The position numbers were made by a program, and so were the translations under genes. Source: Delphinus delphis (taxonomy: Eukaryota; Chordata; Mammalia; Artiodactyla; Delphinidae). From it: a stretch of DNA of 64,000 nucleotides. The notes beneath the pieces were generated by a model, which saw only the letters and a list, made by a program, of their open reading frames with translations, searched no databases and was not told the DNA's origin. The stretch lies in contig NC_082684.1 of NCBI RefSeq assembly GCF_949987515.2, positions 120,074,080 through 120,138,079 of the forward strand, given 5' to 3'. This document shows positions 59,691-64,000 of the stretch, piece by piece; within the stretch, counting starts at the first letter, position 1; every line of letters begins with the position of its first letter.

Positions 59691-60205
59691 GATTTTGAAA
59701 CAACTCATATGTCCATCAATGGATGCATGGATAAAAAAGGTGTGGTATATATATATATATATATACACAATGGGATATTATTCAGCCACAAGAAAGGATG
59801 ATATCCTGCCATTTTTTGACAACATGGATGGACCTTGAGCACATTATGCTAAGTGAGATAAGTCAGAGAAAGACAAATACTGTATGATATCACTTATATG
59901 TGGAATCTAAAAAGGTCAAACCTATAAAAAATTTAAAAAGCAAAACAGTAAAATGGTGATTACCAAGGGATGGGGAGTGGGAGGATAAGATTGATGGGTA
60001 CAAACTTGTAACGAGTACTAAATAAGCCATGGAAATCTAATGTACAATGTATTAATATAGACAATAATATTGTACTATAAATATGTAATGTGATAAATAT
60101 TATTGCAACAACCAAATTACAATATATAAATGCATCAAAGTAGCATGCTGTACACTTTAAATTTATACATTACATACCAAGTTTATGTAATAAAAAAAAA
60201 TACTC
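59690..60205 (+). mobile_element. L1MA-like 3' end, sense
   Basis: Begins with the tail of ORF2/3' UTR text 'atgtccatcaatggatgcat', includes a (TA)n run at 59744-59764, 'gggatattattcagccaca', 'acaacatggatggaccttga' and 'tatcacttatatgtggaatc', and ends in A-rich 'taataaaaaaaa' near 60200. No usable reading frame. Confidence 0.8.
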
Positions 60206-60750
60206 TAGGTTTCCAATCTCACCCCTTCATTTTCCTCACACTGTTCAGTTTCTTGAGATTCTGTCCAATAAAAATAAGTCAGTATCATCTTCATTACCAT
60301 CACGGCTTGTCTCTCTGAAGATGAGAGTGTGTCTCTTGCAGGACTAGTCTTTGCCAGGCCTTTCCCTCCCTGCTACATATTGCCCACCCCACGGGTGTAC
60401 AGTGCCAGGCAAGGAACTGGCTTGGTGTAGAGTGGGCACCTGGTTCTTTCCCTCATGGGTGGGCAGCACTGACATCTCTGACCACTCTGGCCCAGAGGAC
60501 TGGGGTAGGTCAAGGTCAGAGGTGGCCTGGGTCAAAGTGAGATGTGTGAAGCAGCTGCCAGGCAAGGAGAGATGCAGGACAGTAACTTCCTCCAGGCAGC
60601 TCAGGCCCCATTTGTCTCTGGTTGGCCGCTCCAGGAACAGAGTGGTTCTGAAGCCACCTCTTTTTTCCTGAATGTAAGGCCAGGGCACCAAGGACTCCAG
60701 ATACCAGCTTAGAGCTTGGAGGTCCTGCTTTCTATTTTTGCACTCTTTTT
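60206..60750. other. No gene recognised
   Basis: Opposed open frames (60344-60838 minus, 60351-60671 plus) in GC-rich DNA. No domain. Confidence 0.4.
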
Positions 60751-60754
60751 TCAA

Positions 60755-61030
60755 GGTGCAGATATTATTGACATATAGTGCATTAATATATACTTGTATA
60801 TATTGTGAACTGATCACTTCAATAGGTCTAGTTAACATCCATCACCACACATAGTTACAAAATTTGTTTTTCTTGTGATGAAACTTTTAAGATTTACTAT
60901 CTTAGCAAGTTTCAAATATACAATACAATATTATTAACCATAGTTCCCGTGCTGTACATTACATCCCCATTACTTATTTCCTGTATAGCTGGGATTTTGT
61001 ACTTTTTAACCTCCTTCACCCAACAAATGA
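60755..61030 (-). mobile_element. L1MA/B-like 3' end, antisense
   Basis: 'ttaacatccatcaccacaca', 'aatacaatattattaaccat' and 'gtgctgtacattacatcccc' are typical antisense L1 3' UTR text. Confidence 0.75.
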
Positions 61031-61082
61031 TGTTTAATAAGGGCACACAGTGGGCTAACTTGGCTTGCTGTCCTGGATTTAG

Positions 61083-61175
61083 GAGATGGAGGGGGAGGGG
61101 GAGGGAAGGTTGGGAGGGGACGGAGAGGAAAAGGAAGGGGAGGTAGGAAGTGAGGGAGGGAGGAGAAAGAAGCAT
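61083..61175 (+). repeat. Purine-rich GGGA/GGAA low-complexity tract
   Basis: Nearly all-purine plus strand with several G4-G5 runs. Confidence 0.8.
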
Positions 61176-62560
61176 ATCACACAGAGCAGAACAGAGTGAA
61201 GCTCTGCCCTTATTAGTCAGGCTTTTACAGTGAAGATGCCCAGCCCCATCTGAAGACAAGTCATCTCAGAATTGAAAGAAGTTAGGCAGGTCTGAGGCTC
61301 AGAGATGGGCTCCAGGTCCAGCAGACCTGGGAACCAGGAAGAGGCCCTGGACCACCATCCGTCGATCATTGGGATAGCCAGGCCATGTGCTAGCAGGAAC
61401 AGGGAGGCTGAATTCTCTGGGCACCCTGGGGCTGAGGACAGTGGGGAGGCATTGCTAGATGTGGTCGGCCACACCATCGATGCACCGTTAGACATTAGAC
61501 AGAAGCATCCTGGAGCCAGCTCATCATCGTTCAAGGAGAATGCTGTGAAATTTTCAGAAATTTTGTAAGCTGCCTATTAAACGCAGCTTTTATTAAAAAT
61601 TGAATTATAAACTTAATTAAATAAATTGTATCAAAAACAAAGATAATACTCAAAACTCATCAAACTCATGACTTCCTAATTACTCTATTTTACAACTGAG
61701 TTTGTTTACATCTATTTACAACTTACATGGTGCTTATATGGTGGAAATACCATGTCATGTGTGCTCCGCACATCTCTTCCCAGCTCCAGGTTCAATCATA
61801 TCTAGTTGGCGGGAGTATGTACACCACAGACAAACACTACGAATCAGGGCGCACCTCCTCTTCCCCCTGGAAGCACTGGCTGTGAATCACACATCACATT
61901 TCAAGAATACTGGTTCCCTTTGGATTCATCACACTGCCTGTCCTATGGAAGGTGCTCAATAAGCAGCTCAAATTTATCGACGGGTATTTAATAGACAAAG
62001 TAAAGCACAGTCAGGATTTATGGCGATTGTGCCCCTCAAATGTTCCAGGACAGTTTCAATTCAAATACTCGTCCCTGTGATCAGAATAGGGGACCTAACT
62101 AGGTTTCAGAGCCAAAGTCAGAGTCGATGAGGCCACTGCGAGGTTAGTGGATAGTTTACAGACTTTTCATTCTCTCTTTTCTCCATCCCCACAGCCCAGG
62201 GGCACTTTTCTTTGTACATTAATTTCACTTTAATCCCCCAAATTTAGGTCCTAGATACCTCAAATTACCTTCTTGTTTAAAGACTTCAAGCTCTGATGTT
62301 GAAATCTTGAGGAGAAACAATCAGTCTCTTCCAGGGCCAGATCTGAAAATAATAATAATAATAGAACTCTCAAAACTTAAAACTCCATTGCCTAAAATAG
62401 GCAGCTCAGAGCTCAAAATTCAAATGACTCACAGACCATGCAGCTGGTGGCCACCGCCCCCCGCCCCCAAGCTAATTGAATTTAGAAAACACAAAGCTTA
62501 GAGATGCCTGGTCTCTCCAAGAAGCAGACGCACACACTTCCTCTCCCCCAGGCGCTCTTG
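61176..62560. other. No gene recognised
   Basis: A 105-codon minus frame (61217-61534) with no known match, then AT-rich DNA around 61.56-61.75 kb and an ATA trinucleotide run at about 62348-62363. Nothing else seen. Confidence 0.4.
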
Positions 62561-62640
62561 GCCGCATGAGGCATATAAAAACCCCATTTGGAGAATCACT
62601 TGTTTCCCATGTGGCTCTTCAGTCAGTGTAATTTAAGAAA
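62560..62640 (+). promoter_or_regulatory. TATA-box-like element
   Basis: TATAAAAA at about 62574-62581, preceded by GC-richer 'gcgctcttggccgcatgagg'. No clear initiator, exon or CpG island follows, so a promoter is only a possibility. Confidence 0.15.
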
Positions 62641-62871
62641 CATAGAATTCATGCACCCAGATTTGGAAGTCACAATTGGGACACACCTGATAGGGAAGCT
62701 GGAGGGTTGGAGGGGTGGTTTTCCTCTGTGTGTAAGCCCCTGAGCTGGCTCCTTGATATTGAAAACACCTTCTGCAGAGAAAAGGTTGATATACACTTGG
62801 GGGAAAGTCGAGTCATAAATTCCAAAGGGGATCCCAGCCTGCAGTGCCATCAGGAGTTGGAGGGAGAAATC

Positions 62872-63227
62872 AGAAGGAAGGATATCAATCCCAACCTCCA
62901 TATGTTCCTTCTCTAAGTCTGTGAGTCTGCTTCTGTTTTGTTTGGGATTGACATGTACACACTCCTATATTTGAAATAGATAACCAACAAAGACCTACTG
63001 TATAGCACAGTGAACTCTTCTCAATACTCTGTAATAACCTAAATGGGAAAAGAATTTGAGAAAGAATAGATACATGTATATGTATTATATAACTGAATCA
63101 CATTGCTGTATACCTGAAACTAACACAACATTGTTAATCAACTATACTTCAATATAAAATTTTAAAAAGTTTTAAATGAAAACAATAAAATATTTTTAAG
63201 TGTAAAAACAAAGAAGGAAGGATATCA
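62872..63227 (+). mobile_element. 5'-truncated artiodactyl L1 with perfect 16-bp target duplication
   Basis: AGAAGGAAGGATATCA occurs at 62872-62887 and again at 63212-63227. The 324 bp between them end with the artiodactyl L1 3' UTR ('caaagacctactgtatagca', 'tgctgtatacctgaaactaa', 'aatcaactatacttcaatat') and an A-rich tail. The first ~50 bp, 'atcccaacctccatatgttc' onward, are upstream L1 or transduced sequence. No reading frame is kept. Confidence 0.92.
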
Positions 63228-63422
63228 GTACGCTGACTGTGCTCCTCTCTGAGTGCTGGGGTTGTAGGGATTTTAGTTTCCTTCTATACAGTTCTTTGAA
63301 TTTTCCAAATCCTCTGTGATGAACAGATATGGCATTTAATTTATAATTGCAGTAGGGAACATTCTTTCAATCCATTCTAATTTTGATTGAGGTATCCAGA
63401 TGCCCAGCAAAAGCGTATTCAC
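63228..63422. other. Possible 3' part of a minus-strand gene or plain intergenic DNA
   Basis: Continues the minus-strand open frame of 63463 to a stop at 63336. Whether this is exon or intron is undecided. Confidence 0.25.
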
Positions 63423-63463
63423 TTCCTGAATCTCCTGCAGCTCAGCGGCCGTGTGGTCCAGAT
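63423..63463 (-). CDS. Candidate coding exon B (minus strand, unidentified gene)
   Basis: On minus, 'cacctgtctctcctccag' is a good acceptor ending at 63464. The exon then reads on in one frame with residues DLDHTAAELQEIQE, and a donor-like GAA|GTGAAT lies at 63423/63422. If that donor is not used, the frame stays open to a stop at 63336 (a 36-residue terminal stretch rich in Ile and Trp, less exon-like). The Leu/Glu/Gln content suggests a helix. I do not recognise the protein. Short size and lack of any comparison keep confidence low. Confidence 0.3.
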
Positions 63464-63618
63464 CTGGAGGAGAGACAGGTGACCAGCTTGACCAGAGTGG
63501 CCCTCGGCCTGTTCTCCCTCCTCCTCCTTCCCTCCTCCGCCTCCCTTGCAAAGTGAGTGAGAGCTGGGAGGAGCTCAGCTCCCTGCTTGTCAGCTGCTCC
63601 TCCCAAAACAGGGCCTAC

Positions 63619-63698
63619 CTTCACTGGACATAGCCACTGACCGTTTTGCTTCCCAAAGCAGAGAGAGTCTTCCTCCAAGATGAGCTTGGCTTGTACCA
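63619..63698 (-). CDS. Candidate first coding exon A (minus strand, unidentified gene)
   Basis: Eighty bp are bounded on minus by a strong acceptor (polypyrimidine 'catttttccttttggccag' ending at 63699) and a consensus donor AAG|GTAGG (63619/63618). In the frame that joins exon B without a shift, it ends in phase 1 and contains an ATG at 63631-63629 with G at -3. The joined start would read MSSEDLDHTAAELQEIQE across a 155-bp intron (63464-63618). The sequence upstream of the ATG would be 5' UTR or, if the frame began earlier, coding. A second frame is also open through the whole exon but does not fit exon B. I cannot name the gene. Confidence 0.3.
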
Positions 63699-63699
63699 C

Positions 63700-64000
63700 T
63701 GGCCAAAAGGAAAAATGCTTTTGTGGCTTCTAGTTTCCAGCCCCTCCATTTCCAGGACTTTTGGCCCTGAGAGCCCCCTAGATACACCCAATTAATGAAG
63801 GACCACCCAGCTGCTCAGTGTTGGCCTCCCAGGTCAGGGGCACAGATCTCCGGGGTCTATTCCATACTCTGCGGCAATCCATTCACTGAATCATTCATTC
63901 ATTCCTCGACAAATGCCTCCGACCCAGGCAAGGTTCAGTGGGGACAAGACTGTGCATTCATGTAGAGACGCTAGCTAGTAAACAGATATAGATGTAGAAA
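63700..64000. other. Right edge; possible L2 trace
   Basis: If exon A is real, this is the intron upstream of it. 63880-63990 ('tgaatcattcattcattcct', 'cagtggggacaagactgtgc') has a weak L2/MIR look. Confidence 0.3.

Overview
The window reads as nuclear DNA of a mammal, most likely a cetacean (whale or dolphin). The strongest clue is a set of tRNA-derived SINEs that begin GGCTTCCCTGG (5.67, 8.0, 43.6, 45.8, 46.1 and 51.7 kb), in the sequence form I know from cetaceans and their close relatives. Artiodactyl-type L1 elements accompany them, and I see no ruminant BovB or Bov-tA sequence. Old pan-mammalian repeats (MIR, L2, MLT1-like LTRs, MER5A-like DNA transposons, L1M) are scattered throughout. 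There is no operon, CRISPR array, rRNA gene or free-standing tRNA gene.

The window is mainly intergenic or intronic. I recognise no complete protein-coding host gene. Open frames of 60-200 codons occur on both strands, but they lie in GC-rich or repeat DNA and match no family I know. The best hint of a host gene is at the right edge on the minus strand (63.42-63.70 kb). Two short blocks there have good splice signals and compatible phases, and could be the first coding exons of a gene running leftward.

Layout: 0-13 kb is moderately GC-rich DNA with an L1 tail, simple repeats, MIRs, two SINEs and a pair of inverted ~265 bp copies (9.0 and 10.7 kb). 13-29 kb holds old L1, LTR, hAT and MIR remnants in otherwise unique DNA. 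30-49 kb is an AT-rich block of three L1 elements, all antisense: a full-length ~7.3 kb copy with ORF1 broken by one stop codon and ORF2 broken many times, then two much older copies. The last of these is interrupted by a SINE-within-a-SINE. 49-64 kb returns to mixed DNA with a SINE inside an older repeat, a TG/GA/AC compound microsatellite, L1 fragments and a 5'-truncated artiodactyl L1 with a perfect 16 bp target-site duplication.

Nothing here works together as a pathway. The identifiable biology is retrotransposition by L1 and L1-driven SINEs, plus a possible gene end at the right border. Repeat family names come from memory of consensus sequences, not from a search.
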